From assembly GCF_003265705.1 (NCBI RefSeq), contig NW_020312936.1:857298-921297 (forward strand): a stretch of DNA of 64,000 nt. Reading direction: 5' to 3'. This document shows positions 47,060 to 59,165 of the stretch, in pieces (position 1 is the first letter of the stretch; every line of letters starts with the position of its first letter). Below the pieces are notes generated by a model that had not been told where the DNA came from, did not search any database, and saw only the letters and a list, made by a program, of their open reading frames with translations. Origin of the DNA: Callorhinus ursinus (lineage: Eukaryota > Chordata > Mammalia > Carnivora > Otariidae). The position numbers were made by a program, and so were the translations under genes.

Positions 47060-47540
47060 TGAAGCTCTGGCTAGAGGCCAGTCAGTTCCCCTTCTTGAGC
47101 AGCAGAGTAAGTTGACACCCCCTACTAGTTCCTTACTGGGTTCTCCCATTCCAGCCCCAATATACCCATGGACTCTGGATATCAGATAACAAGGGACAGC
47201 ATCTATGCCCCAGAGCCTGCTGCAATTATTCAAATCAGCCAATCTTAAACCTGCTTGTCCTGCCTTGTACTTCCTGCCCAAAGAAACCACAATAAAGGCT
47301 TATCCACAGTTCATCTCTCTCCTTCTACCCCTTGACCAACCCCAGTTCTTCCCTTGAGGGGTAACGCAGGGCACTCTGTATTCTCTCCAAGAAATTGCAA
47401 GCACAACAGAACTGCAAAACTCTTTTTGGTTTCCTCTCTCTTAATCTGTGTCTGGTCTAGCCCTACCTCACCCATGGTAATAGAGTTAAAACAGGAAACC
47501 AGACCTTTTACTTATGTAGAAGGCATTTTTACTGTGAAGA
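47060..47540 (+). repeat. Possible solo LTR, decayed
   Basis: LTR-like layout: a CAGCCAATCTTAAACCTGCT segment, an AATAAA signal in CCACAATAAAGGCTTATCCA at about 47288-47307, then a CT-rich R/U5-like part. No flanking duplication or internal viral sequence is seen, and boundaries are guesses. Confidence 0.4.
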
Positions 47541-47559
47541 GGGGCACACCAAGTTAGTA

Positions 47560-49270
47560 TAACTTAATAAAGTCTTTGAAACATCTAATTCTTTTGGTTC
47601 AAATTCCATGGTCACCCAGCAATCAGCAGTTCATTCCATTCCTTTCATTCAATCACTCATTTTAAGTGAATATTTATTCAATGACTGCCAAATGCCGATC
47701 CCAGTACCTGGCACATAAAGAAGGAAGGAATGACACCCACAAGTTGGTGGGCTCCATGAGGACAGAGACTCTATGTTATAGCTTAGCTAGTTAATAAAAG
47801 AGAGAATACGCAATCCATATGCAGGTTTTCTGGTCCATAGGGCAGTAAGGGTTTTTGTTGTAAATCAAGGAACTAGAATTCTGGTAAATATGTCCCTTTT
47901 TGAGTGAGAAATGACCCATCTCAATGTGCAGTCATCCAAAAAATATTTCCTAAGCGACATAAGCTGATTTTGGAGGAAGGTAGGTATGAAGACAGAGAGA
48001 CAGAGAGAGAAATGAAGAGAAATGAAGCAATTTCTATACTAATGGAGCATGAAGTATATGCTGTTTCCTATTCTTTGATGAGGACGGTAAAAAGTGGAAA
48101 CATACCAACAGTGCTGAATGAGGCATGAACCAGACTTTTCTTCTTCTTCTTTTTTTTTTTTTTGCTGGAGTTGGGTGGGGAGGGCAATATTTACATTTCT
48201 CAAAACCCAAAGTTAAAATAATCCCTACCAAAATAATAGTTATCTTCTATAGATTATCATAAAGGAAATATAATAGCTGAGGTGTAATTTTACCACCTGT
48301 GTATCAGATGCAAAACAAAAATCCAAGTTATTTACTTGTTCAAATTTTTTTACGGAGTGGTAATAAATGTCCTTCACTTTGTGTTGACTGAATGATATGA
48401 CCCACTCTCCATCTTTAGATCAGTAAAGTCCATCTAGGTCTAAAGGCAAAAAATAATGTGATTAAGTACATAGTTTATTTTGAAAGACCAAATTGAAGTA
48501 ATAATTAAAACCCTGTAACTTTAAACAGGATAACAAGCCTTGAAAAATATACAGCATTATCTCCTGGGCTCGCAAGAAATAATTCACCTAATTAGTTCCC
48601 TATTAAGTCTAACTGATTCTATTACTTAACAGCCTTAGGGGAATGGGGGACAGTTTATGAGGGGAGCTAGAAAGCATTATTTTGGATTTTTCTTTTGTAA
48701 ACATTTTGTAGATTAAGGTGGTGGAGTACTAGGGGATTCTGACTCTTCCACTCAGGTAATTAGAAAAGTTGAATTTTAAAAAGTTTTAAGACAGTAGAAG
48801 AATACCAGTCAGAAAAGTAAGGAGTTGAGGGATCAGCCTTCAAGTAGGAGAGAAAGCTGGGAGAGCAAGCCCTACCTATGGTATGGCATTTTCAGTGAAG
48901 CATTGATAATTCCAAACATCAGCTGAAGGGCAGAGCTGAGCTGAGCTTCCAATGGTTTCACGTGGCTGGAGAGCAACAGAATTCTGGGCTTTGAAGAAGA
49001 GGGGACCTGGCAGCCCCATCATGATTTCAGATAGAAGCCCAAAGGGAAACCCTATCAGTGCTACGACAGTAAGGAATAAAGTGGTTTTGGAAACATGTGA
49101 AAACCAGTTCTGAATCACTTAAAATATTAATTGGAAGAAAATATCATGGAATTACTGGAGCCCATAGTCCTGTTTCTAGCCAGAAACAAATGTCAATTCC
49201 CTCTAGGAAAACATGGTTTCATCCACGGTTGTGAAGCTACTTCTACAATATTGGCATATACACAGTTCAG
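47560..49270. other. Unassigned DNA
   Basis: No gene. A short stretch near 47745-47790 (GGGCTCCATGAGGACAGAGA-like) may be L2-derived. A TTC/T run lies at 48135-48163. Confidence 0.4.
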
Positions 49271-49288
49271 ATTTAAATTAGGCAAACA

Positions 49289-49472
49289 GGGCGCCTGGGT
49301 GGCTCAGTTGGTTAAGCGACTGCCTTCGGCTCAGGTCATGATCCTGGAGTCCCGGGATCGAGTCCCACATTGGGCTCCCTGCTCAGCGGGGAGTCTGCTC
49401 CTCCCTCTGACCCTCTCCCCTCTCGTGCTGTTTCTCTCTCTCTCTCTCTAATAAATAAAATATAAAAAAACA
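49289..49472 (+). mobile_element. Can-SINE, plus strand, GAGTCCCGGGATC subtype
   Basis: Head GGGCGCCTGGGTGGCTCAGT, GCGACTGCCTTCGGCTCAGG, GGAGTCCCGGGATCGAGTCC, and CCCTCTGACCCTCTCCCCTC. The perfect 18-bp duplication ATTTAAATTAGGCAAACA flanks it at 49271-49288 and 49473-49490. It looks like one of the least diverged copies in the window. Confidence 0.97.
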
Positions 49473-49686
49473 ATTTAAATTAGGCAAACATATATGAGAA
49501 AACCAAATAATGTGAGAGAACGCAAGGACCACTAAAAAACAAACAACTAAAACTTAATAGAAACAGAAATTTAGGGGATAAGGAGAGAGGCAACAGCAGA
49601 TAAGATTCAGCTAAAGAGAAAATTAGTGACTTTAGAGGAAAGTTGACAGAACTATGCAGAATGAGAGATGAAACATATAGTTTTGG

Positions 49687-49904
49687 GGGAATCTGGTGGC
49701 GCAGTCAGTTAAGTACCCAACTCTTGGTTTCAGCTCAGGTTGTGATCTCAGGGTTGTGAAATCGAGCCCTACATATGCTCCCTGCTCAGGGCAGAGCCTG
49801 CTTGAGATTATCTCTTCCTCTCCCTCTGCCCCTCTGGCTCGTGGGCTCTCTCTCTCTCTCAAATGGATAAATCTTAACATTTTTAAAAAAGAAAAAGAAA
49901 GAAA
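49687..49904 (+). mobile_element. Can-SINE, diverged, plus strand
   Basis: Head GGGGAATCTGGTGGCGCAGT is altered, and the A-rich tail carries GAAA units. Flanks GAAACATATAGTTTTGG (49670-49686) and GAAAACATACAGTTTGG (49905-49921) are imperfect copies. Confidence 0.93.
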
Positions 49905-49921
49905 GAAAACATACAGTTTGG

Positions 49922-50480
49922 TTAACAATTAAAGCTAAATATATGCACACCCTATAAACCAGGGATTCTATACTTCTTATGTACATCACAAAGGTATGTA
50001 TATACATATACATTAAGTTATGTACAAGAATCATACTTATGATTATATTAGTAGTATTGGTAACAGCCAAAAATCTAGACACAAGTTGGTATGAACAGTA
50101 GTCTGGACAAGTAAAATGTGGTCTATTTACACAATGGAAGAGTATATGAAATAAAAATAAACAAACAATGGATAGTCACACCAATTTGGATAAATGTCAC
50201 AAACATATTTATGAACAAATTAGCCAGAGACAAAAGATATCATACTATGTGATTCTACTTACATAAGTTCAAAGTCAGGAGAAACTAATCTATATTTTAG
50301 ATAACAGAAGAGTGGTTAGTTTTGGGAAGAGTTGGAGGAGTGATTTGGAGAGACACAACTGGGTTTATTGGGTGCTCATTAGGGGAGTATTATCAATTTG
50401 TGAAACAGCACTGAGCTTACACTCATGATGTGTACACTGTTCTGTATGTTTTGTATAGATAAGACATTTTACTCACAAAA
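49922..50480 (+). mobile_element. Old L1 3' end
   Basis: ORF2 C-terminal to 3' UTR text such as ACAATGGAAGAGTATATGAA, AGAAGAGTGGTTAGTTTTGG and GATGTGTACACTGTTCTGTA. Frames broken. Confidence 0.65.
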
Positions 50481-50489
50481 AAGGCAAAT

Positions 50490-50850
50490 GCAAAATAAGA
50501 AAGATGTTCTTAAGGAAGATCTAAAATAATAAGCTTCTACTAGATAAATGGCTAAACAAGGTCTAAGACCTTAAGATAAGTAAAGTTTTCTTCTTAAAAG
50601 AACCTATGAAAAGAATCGATCATAAGGTAAAATATGTATAAATTGGACTACATTAAAATTACAATGTCTATTCATTCAAAGTACATTAAGGAAGTGAAAA
50701 GATAAACCACAGAGTGGGAAAAAGGTTTGTACAAATATAATCAAAAGGAGCTCTTTTTCATTATATATAAAGAACTTGTACAAAGTAATATAAAAACAGC
50801 CTAAGTTAAACATCAGGATAGAGATTTGAATGGCTCTTCATCAAAGAGCT
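50490..50850 (+). mobile_element. Old L1 ORF2 internal fragment
   Basis: AAATTGGACTACATTAAAAT, AAGGAAGTGAAAAGATAAAC, CACAGAGTGGGAAAAAGGTT belong to an ORF2 part that should lie upstream of the piece at 49922, so this is a second element or a rearranged one. Confidence 0.6.
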
Positions 50851-50854
50851 TTAT

Positions 50855-51735
50855 TATTTTAGGTCTAGAAACTACCTACAATTCATTGTAAACTTGTATG
50901 GGAGGGGGTATATGTGTGTTTGCATAGTACAAGGTAAGTAGTAATCAGATTCCCTTTTTTTCCATTTTAAAGAATGGTTTAATCCAACAACAATAATGAA
51001 AAATATCACCCTTTTCCCACTGTTTTGCAAAGTAATATTTGTCATGAAAAAGTTCCCAGGTATGCTGGTTTACTTATTTCTGTCCATTCTATTCCTTTAT
51101 TAATTACAGTATGCATTGCAGAAATATTTGCTAAAATTATAAATTAAAAAAAAACTAAAGGATAAGTAAATAAATACAGAGACTACCAGAAATCTCAATA
51201 ACCTGTCTCTCAAGTGGCTATCTCTCTGAGGCATAGAGATCCTATTTTAGCTTTTTATCTAGGAAAGAATTTTGTATCAGAAAACTTTTCTTGCCAACCT
51301 CTTCCACATAATGTGAACTCCACTCTAACATCCTGGTCATGCACCCTCTGCAAGGTGTACGTCCAGAGAGGCCGACATGAAATTTAAGTACCTTTTATCA
51401 CTCTGAAGTTTACCATCTTAATAGAGGCCTTTGTTGTTGTTTAAATACACCACTACTCTGACGCCCAGAACTTTAAATGACTTCCACCTTGAGGCTGGAC
51501 CCCAGTATCCACTCCACTAAGAAGCAGAATTAGCCTTCCTTAACCACAGCCAGAGATCCATCATGGTGCCTGATGGTGATTTTAAAAAACTGAGCTTTGG
51601 GGTGGGTTTTTAGGCAGCAATATCATAACATTAGCTGACTGACACACAAATTGATTTGGTATAAGTTTTGTGAATCTACAAAATAATATGTATGTCTGTC
51701 ATAGGGCTTCCAAATCAGTGATCTCATTATGATGC
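50855..51735. other. Unassigned DNA, possible ancient repeat
   Basis: No gene. Positions 51360-51650 (AGACCCAGTATCC-like and TTAGCTGACTGACACACAAA) have the look of an ancient transposon end, unassigned. Confidence 0.35.
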
Positions 51736-51739
51736 ATCA

Positions 51740-51895
51740 ATTTCTCTTTGATACATGACATTAACTGATCTCCTAGATAAAGAAACAGTCTCAGATATTT
51801 GGCTAAGACCACTATTATGTGACAGAGCCAGGAGTTAAAGCCACGATGTCTGACTCCCAGATTACTGCAATTTCCCATTCCACTATGCTGCTTTT
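51740..51895 (-). repeat. MIR, minus strand
   Basis: Complement of MIR: AGAGCCAGGAGTTAAAGCCA, TGTCTGACTCCCAGATTACT, then CCATTCCACTATGCTGCTTT. Confidence 0.75.
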
Positions 51896-51899
51896 TCAG

Positions 51900-53015
51900 G
51901 AATTAAGATGAAGGGACAGGGGGAATAACAAAAGAAAATGTAATGATCATATAATCTATTTATCCCATAACAGATTGCTTGAATATCCCTAAATTTTTGA
52001 GATTTACCAACAGCACCTAAAGACTTAACTTTATTGTTTTTTTCTTTCTTTCTTTTTTTCTTTTTTCCACTCCCCATGTTGCTGTCTGTGACAAAAGCCC
52101 ATGAAGAATTGAGTTAGGAAATAAGAATTGGAGGGGAATGCAGAGAGAAAAAAACAACAGAGTAGCTAGCTAATCCATAAACTGAAACAATCAACCCTTA
52201 ATTGAATGCACATGGGTAAACTGAGATGCTTCCCTAATAGTGAGGCAGTAGGCAATGATTAATGACTAGAAGAAATCAGTAAAGAATTCTTCCTGAGGTC
52301 TGCATTGTGCCTTGAATATAAAAATCTGCTGGAACAGGTGACATGTTGCCAAGGGTTCTGAGGAGCAGACAGAAGAAATTGCAGATCTGCCAACAATTTA
52401 TTTCCAAAGACAGAGAGAAATGGTGATGTAGCAATGTCACAAAATAATACAGAAAGCTTTTTTTAAATTTTTCCTTCTGTCTGAAGAACAGTGAGCCAGA
52501 CTATAGTTTTATTATCTGAGCTACAGAGAAAGACAAAACGCAATAATTAAGAAATCCAAAGACTGTCATAAAAGACAATATAAAGCAGGAAGTTGAACAA
52601 TTACTTAAAGTGCTCAAAAAGCTCAGCTCAGAACTTCACTGCTCTAAGTATTTTGGGGAAAATGAGGAGTTATCTCAGGAAGGAGGAAATATTAAATCCC
52701 TAGAAAAATAAACACGATTGCATAAGAATATTTATTCAGTCGTCCATCAAATATATATTGAAACCCTACAAAGCCTTCAAATGTAAATTTTTCAAGAGAA
52801 GAAACATGAAGAAACTGTTCACTGCTCCATCTGTGTCAAGTAGAAAAGAGTCTATTACATAGAAGATGCTTAAAAAATATCTAATCGAAGAATGAATAAG
52901 GGAGTGGCACTGCCCTCATGGCGTTTACAAAGGAGTAAGACAGATGGTTGCTGTATTTCTAGATTTTTCTTGTGATGTATATAATTGTAAAGGAGAGGTA
53001 CATGCATGTGTACCT
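51900..53015. other. Unassigned DNA
   Basis: No gene. CTTT-rich run at 52036-52064. A weak L2-end-like phrase near 52850-52900. Confidence 0.4.
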
Positions 53016-53019
53016 CATA

Positions 53020-53168
53020 CCTAGCTACACACCAGAATCACCTGGAGAACTTTGGAAATAATACCAAAGCCTGCCTCTCTACCCTCATGAGTTTGATTTA
53101 ATTTGGCTGCATGGGGCCTGGGCATTGGTATTTAAGAATGCTAATGTGCAGCTAGGGTTGAGAAATAC
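53020..53168 (+). mobile_element. MER5A (hAT-Charlie non-autonomous DNA transposon)
   Basis: CACCAGAATCACCTGGAGAA, GGGGCCTGGGCATTGGTATT, and an end TTGAGAAATAC fit MER5A in the plus direction. No coding capacity. Confidence 0.8.
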
Positions 53169-53169
53169 G

Positions 53170-54148
53170 CATCTATGTAAGAACTGACCTAGTCAAGAAG
53201 TTCTGAGAGAAGAGGAAGGGTTAACCAAGGCAAACGTAGCCTATGTAGGGTGTAGAATCCCAAGCATAGTGACAAGCATGTACAAAACCCCGTGGCTAGG
53301 AGAAACCTGGCAGTATGAGCAGAAAACCTGGCAGTATGAGCAGATATTAAGGGCAGCATGGCTTGGACACAGAGGGAAGAGGCATGGGATGAGGTTGGGG
53401 ATAACGTAGACAGGTGCCAGAACACATGTTTTTGTCTATGTCTTTAAAACCTTTAGTGTTTTCTTGTGATTAGGATAACGGAGGTAGGAGGTTGATGAGC
53501 GGGATTTTGACTTACTGAGTCTTCACTTTGCCAGCAGGTTTAAAAACAGAATAGGAGGGGTAAATGTTTATGGAAAGGACAATTAGGAGACCATTGCAAT
53601 TGTTTTTTATAAGAGCTAATAGTAGCTTGGACTAGACAGAAGGTACAAGTGTGCAGTGCTGCCTGGTATGAGTCTCAGGTAACGGGTGTTCTAGGTTCTA
53701 GGTGCTCTGTCCCCCACCAACTTTACTTTTCCCCATAGACTTCAGCCTTCTTCAAGGACTTGTTTCTACCTCCTTCTCCCTATGATCTCCCAAGGGAGGT
53801 CCACATCACTGGTTCAAAGCTATGCCAAGGGGCTGCTGTTAGTTGTAGATGGATGGATAATATAATGTAAGTTGGGGTGATCACATAGATGTGCATTAGC
53901 TCCTTAAGATGTGGGTTAGAAGCTGGAGCACAACAAAAGTAGGTTAGGCTTTTGGGTAAGGGTCAGACTTGTGGCCAGTATGTTCCATGTACAATTTTGT
54001 CAGTGTCCCTGCACACATAGTAGGGGCAGATCTGGCAGTGAGGAGAGACGGAAATAATAGACAAGTACATGATGCATGGAAAGGCCACAATACACAGTCA
54101 GCTTCATCCTCTAAAATAATATTTTTTAAAAAAAAATCTCAGCATTTA
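53170..54148. other. Unassigned DNA, possibly an ancient repeat
   Basis: No gene. Positions 53200-53640 contain common-repeat-like phrases (GGGATGAGGTTGGGGATAAC, AGGAGACCATTGCAATTGTT, AGTAGCTTGGACTAGACAGA) whose family I cannot name. Confidence 0.35.
53303..53343 (+). repeat. 20-bp direct duplication
   Basis: AAACCTGGCAGTATGAGCAG at 53303-53322 and 53324-53343, identical, separated by a single A. Confidence 0.95.
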
Positions 54149-54149
54149 T

Positions 54150-54262
54150 AATATTCCAAGCTATTTCCTTATTCATATTTTCCCCAGTTATTTTCACAAC
54201 AGTTCAATGAGTTAGTCAAAAGAGGTATGATTTCCTCCATTTGCAAAAGAAGAAATAGACAC
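54150..54262 (-). repeat. MIR-like fragment, minus strand
   Basis: TTATTTTCACAACAGTTCAA, GGTATGATTTCCTCCATTTG, CAAAAGAAGAAATAGACAC resemble the complement of the MIR 3' half. Confidence 0.55.
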
Positions 54263-54274
54263 TTTTCTAGATTA

Positions 54275-54515
54275 GGGATTGGCAAGATACTTTTTTTCTG
54301 TAAAGGGCAAGATAGTAAATATGTTTGGGTTTGCAGGCTATATGTTCTGTCATCTCTGCCATTGTAGCTGCTCATTTCTGATACTATAGTTCAAAAGTAG
54401 CCATACACAATATGTAAACAAATGGGTGTATCTGTGTTCCAATAAAATATTTTTTTTAAAGAGGCAGCTGGCCAGATCTGGCTCATGGGTTTGCAGACTC
54501 CCAATGAAGGTGGTT
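54275..54515 (+). mobile_element. hAT-Charlie non-autonomous transposon, MER3-type
   Basis: GGGATTGGCAAGATACTTTT, TGTAAAGGGCAAGATAGTAA, GTGTTCCAATAAAATATTTT and a GGTTTGCAGACTCC end match a common short hAT element. I think MER3, but the name is less certain than the class. Confidence 0.7.
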
Positions 54516-54750
54516 ATTAGTTCACTGCAAATAAACAACATACGTGGGACTAGAAGTCAGATCCTGGTTCCAGGTTCTGTTCTGGCTACTTCAAAGTGCT
54601 TAAATGATAGAGAGAATACTATGTCCAAGGGACATAGAAATCACCTTGTCTGAACTTATTTTACAGATGAGAAAACTGAGGACCAGAGTGATCAAGTGGT
54701 CAAGTGAGTTGGTCCCTGAGTTCTTTTGAGCCAGAGCCATGATTAGCATT

Positions 54751-54991
54751 CATTCATTTATTTATATAGTTTTTATTTTATTTTATTCTATTCTATTTTA
54801 TTTTATTTTTTTTTAATTTATTTATCTGACAGAGAGAGCCAGAGAGTACAAGCAGGGGGAGCGGCAGAGGGAGAGGGAGAAGCAGACTCCCCGCTGAGCA
54901 GGGAGCCCAACGACGGGCTTGATCCCAGCACCCTGGGGTTACAACCCGAGCTGAAAGCAGATCCTTAACCAACTGAGCCACCCAGGCACTC
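54751..54991 (-). mobile_element. Can-SINE, minus strand, with T-rich tail complement
   Basis: Minus-strand copy with a long TTTTATTTTATTCTATT tail complement. Flanks CCATGATTAGCATT (54737-54750) and CCATGACTAGCATT (54992-55005) differ at one base. Confidence 0.95.
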
Positions 54992-55005
54992 CCATGACTA
55001 GCATT

Positions 55006-56395
55006 TAGAGCCCTTTAATCCTGTCTTGTGCTCTGTTAACCCACTACAAAATCAGCAACCCCATGAACTGGACCTCAGCCAACCCTGGACTTCCTGTTCT
55101 GTTCTCTTTTTATGATGTCTCCTTAGAGGAGGGTGGGCCAGAAGCTAAAGAATATAACAGCAAAATAGCAACAGATTGGACAAAATTGGGAAGGACTTTT
55201 TTTGTATCCTCCAGATTCCCAAAGTGGTTAATTCTAGCTCTGAAATTCCTAATTCTGCCGGTACTTAAAAAAACATTTTTTAAACTAAATCACTCAGAAA
55301 ATCACCTCAGATATCTACTTCATTTAACAGCTGCATTTTGCACCAACCTAGGTTTTTTTTTTTTTTTTCTTGTTGTGGTTGTATTTGCTGAGGCTACTGT
55401 TGTGTTTGTGCATGTGTTTGTGTATGCTCTGCCTGAGTGAGACAGACACTTCTGCAACCTCCTTGAAGCTGTAGACCACTTGATCCAAACTCAGGGCAGA
55501 GCTGCATTCTAGCAAACACAATCAGGAAGGCAGAAATAATTCCAACTTAGTCCAAGGTTTTTCCTTCCATGTGTTGAACATGATGTAGGGGATCTTCTTC
55601 AATATCATTTTCCCCTCATCACTTTCCATGACAGTTTATGTGTCTATGCCCCTGCTCTAGCTATCACATTTCTTCTTTTCCTGCTTCTTCTCTGTCTCCA
55701 GATCCTGTATCAAAATGCCAACAAGAAACACTGGCAAAATACTTCACAGAGAGTGGAGATGGAAATAAACAGAGTAGGTAGATAAAGCCAGAATCTTCTT
55801 TACAGAAGAGAGAAGATAAAGGATTACTCATACCCAGATAATGTTTGCCTAGACACATTTAAAAAAATTATCCTTTTACTTAGAATGCATCAACATTCAT
55901 AGTTGTTTTAATGAATGTATCAAAGGCCTCTTTTTGGAGACATTGTGTCTGTTGGCGGACGTAGAACATTTGATAATAAAACTTGAGCATGTCAGACATA
56001 ACTGATAGCCTTTCTTGACTCTTGTTATAGTTGGAAACCAATTCAGAAGGTGTAATTTATTTAGAGTTTAGTAAACCATTCAAAAAAGTTCTGCTGGGAA
56101 ATCTAATACAGAAATTAGAAGCATTCTGTCTGATTGAAACTACCAGCGTCCATCTACATAAAACTGACTGACAATAAAATAGGTAATTACCATCAGTACA
56201 ACATCAAATGTAAGATAAGATGAATAGATTAGATTAGAACAGCCACCTGCAAAGGTAGAATTTGGAATTTAAAATGCATCTGTAGCCAGACAAATAACCA
56301 TTTAAAAAACAATTTTATGTACTTCACTTGTATTAGGAAGTGAAATACAATGAAGTACCAAGAAAATTTTTTCAGGTTCGAGGTTTTTCTTTAGA
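55006..56395. other. Unassigned DNA
   Basis: No gene or namable repeat. A T16 run and TTGTG-rich bits lie near 55350-55425. The 125-codon frame there has no domain. Confidence 0.4.
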
Positions 56396-57899
56396 ATAAA
56401 AAGAACAAAAAGTAGTAAAACAATGTTCACACAAAAAACTCTGTGCAAATAGTTATAGCAGCTTTATCCAGAATCACCAATAAATGGAAGCAACAAAGAT
56501 GTTTTCCATAAGTAAATGAATCAAACAAACTGTGGTACAACTATACAAGAGAATACTAGTCAGTGATAAAAAGGAATGAGCTTTCATGCCATACAAAGGC
56601 ATGGTTGAATTGTAAATGCATAATACTAAGGGAAAAAAGAAACATCTAAAACGGTTATGTACTCTGATTCCATTTATATGATATTCTGAAAAAAGAACTC
56701 TATAGTGATGGTAAACTGATCAGTGGTTGCCAGGGACCAGAAGGGAGACGTTAAATAGGTGAAACAGGAGATTTGTTTAGGATGTCAAAACCATTCTATG
56801 TGATGCTGTATTGGTGATACATGACACTATATTTGTAAAATCCAGGGAAATTTATAGCAAAAGAGTGAATCCTAATGTATGCAAATTAAAACAAAAAATT
56901 ATTTAGGAGGTTGAGGGATCTCAGAATGGAATGTAGAATGTAACCAAGGAATCAAATGGTAGTATAAATGTATGAACAACCTCATTGATGGAGTGAGGAA
57001 AAGGAGGTTGGCCTAAGTAACTTTGGAAGTAAGTGGAGTCTGTGAGAGTACAGGCAAACAGAACTATATAAGCATTGTACTCTAGTTAACAAAGTCCCCC
57101 TTGCCCACAGTGGTGTGTGTTAACATTTCTAAAAACCATAATATGTGTATACTGGAATTGGACAATTAAGTAAATAGATGGTGGCTGGTGGGATCCAGGT
57201 TCCAACTGTTGCAGTGAGAGGTTACAAATAAGCAAGGGCGACCAGCAACAATGATCTATGTAATAATGGTTTAGAGTTGGAAACATCAGCCTACACTCAT
57301 ATTTAGTTTAATATAGATAGAGAGATATCTAATGATATGTTTATATATGTGGGTTAGCATATACACACATATTCCCTTGCTCTGTCAGCTGCGAGATCCT
57401 ACAAGCAAAAACATTCCAGTAACAATGAGTTTGCTAGTGTCTAGAACTTTGTTTCTAACACCACTTTCCAAAAAAGAGAACCCAGTGGTCCTTGTAGAAA
57501 TAGCTGATTCTAAAACTATGATGGGAAATATACAAGATAAACCTGGAGCATCTTATAATTCCAGGAAGGAAGGAAGTGTTCAAAACATACATGCACTATG
57601 ATGGAAGTTTGGCAAAGGGATACAGAAGCCAACTGAAAGAGCTCCCAATGGCAAAGCTAGAATAATTTGAACAACATAATAAATAAAACCATATTAGATT
57701 ATAACTCAATGTAGGAAATAAGTATCCAGGAGTCCATATTGTTATAAATAAATGATAGAATTTCTAAAAAAATGGAGAAAAGAGAAAAGTCTCCCATGTA
57801 GAAGTATTCTAAGTAAAGTATGGTGATATTTCACCTTCAAGGAAGTGGAGCATAATTCCTACTATGTGTATTGCCTTCCTTCCAAAAGTACAGAATGGA

Positions 57900-58091
57900 G
57901 GGGTGCCTGGGTGGTTCAGTTAGTTAAGTGTCTGCCTTCAGCTCAGGTCATGATCCCAGGGTCCTGGGATCGAAGCCTATGTCCGGCTCCCTGATCAGTA
58001 AGGAGTCTGTCTCTCCCTCTTCCTCTGCCCCTCTTCCTGCTTGTGGTCGCTTGTTCTCTCTCTTTCAAATAAACAAACAAAATCTTTAAAA
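57900..58091 (+). mobile_element. Can-SINE, plus strand
   Basis: Head GGGGTGCCTGGGTGGTTCAG and AAACAAACAAAATCTTTAAA tail. Flanks AAAAGTACAGAATGGA (57884-57899) and AAAAGTACAAAATGGA (58092-58107) differ at one base. Confidence 0.96.
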
Positions 58092-58409
58092 AAAAGTACA
58101 AAATGGAAATGGAAGAAAAATGGTAACTTCCCATTGGATAAACCTAAGAAGTACTACATCAGCCAATTGGATCAATGCTAACACCAACAGTGATAAGTCA
58201 TGTAAATAGTATGTGCACTTGATATGATATAATGACACTTTCCCACTATAATCTTCCTTCCCCAAATCCAAACACCTGATAATAGTCTAATAATAGTCTA
58301 AAAATAACAAAATAACAGAGAAATCCCAGCTGAAGGACATTCTACAGAAACCTAATCAGTTCCCCTCAAAAATTTCAAGGTTATCAAAAATTTTAAAAAA
58401 GGCCTTGGA

Positions 58410-58594
58410 GGGACACCTGGGTGCCTCAGTTGGTTAAGCAGCTGCCTTTGGCTCAGGTCATGATCCCAGGGTCCTGGGCTCAAGTCCTGCATCAGGCTCC
58501 TTGCTCAGTGGGGAACCTGCTTCTCCCTCTGCCTGCCACTCCCCCTGCTTGTGCTCTCTCTCTCTGACAAATAAATAAATAAAATCTTAAAAAA
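58410..58594 (+). mobile_element. Can-SINE, plus strand
   Basis: Head GGGACACCTGGGTGCCTCAG and AATAAATAAATAAAATCTTAAA tail. Flanks ending GGCCTTGGA (58409) and GCCCTCGGA (58610) are an imperfect duplication sharing the A run. Confidence 0.92.
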
Positions 58595-59034
58595 AAAAAA
58601 AGCCCTCGGAAACTATCATAGCCTAGAGGAACCTAAGGAGAACTGTAAACTAAATATAATGTAGTAATTTGGTTAGGATCCAGGAATCAAAAAAGAACAT
58701 GAGGTAAAAACTATTGAAATCTGAAAAAATTATGGATTTCAGTTGATCCTGATAAATCAATATTGGTTAGTTAATCATGACAAATGTATCATAATAATGT
58801 TAAATGTTAATAATAGTGTAAAGGGTATGAGGTATATGGTACTCTCTATTACCAGCATAAAGGTATATCTAAAACTGTTATAAAACAAAAATTTCACTGG
58901 GAAGCTATAGAAGATTTCATTTGAGGTATATTTTTACTTAATAAACAACCCAAAGCCAGGTACTAAAAGAGTAATGCAATAACTAGTCCATAGATTCTCT
59001 CTGTAGCATTTGACAGTTGGATTTTATGATCTCA

Positions 59035-59165
59035 CACATTCTTTCATCTTAGACATAAATTTCATGACAGTGGAATGTATCGTATTTGTCTTTATATCCT
59101 CACAGGGTCTAGCACATCAGTTCACAAATGTAAGTGCTCAAAGGTTTTGGGAGAATTGAAGTAAC
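59035..59165 (+). repeat. LINE-2 3' end fragment
   Basis: CATGACAGTGGAATGTATCG, CCTCACAGGGTCTAGCACAT and GTAAGTGCTCAAAGGTTTTG fit the L2 tail. Confidence 0.65.

Larger units (their letters stand above)
56400..58890 (+). mobile_element. Old L1: ORF2 C-terminus and long 3' UTR
   Basis: ORF2 end text (AATAAATGGAAGCAACAAAG, CAGTGGTTGCCAGGGACCAG) then a long 3' UTR with TTTGGTTAGGATCCAGGAAT, GATAAATCAATATTGGTTAG, and AAGGGTATGAGGTATATGGT near the end. Two Can-SINEs are inserted in it at 57900 and 58410. Confidence 0.8.

Noticed and set aside
46928..47290. 120-codon minus-strand frame with a TH-repeat stretch
   Set aside because: The TH run comes from the TG microsatellite and the rest overlaps an LTR-like repeat.
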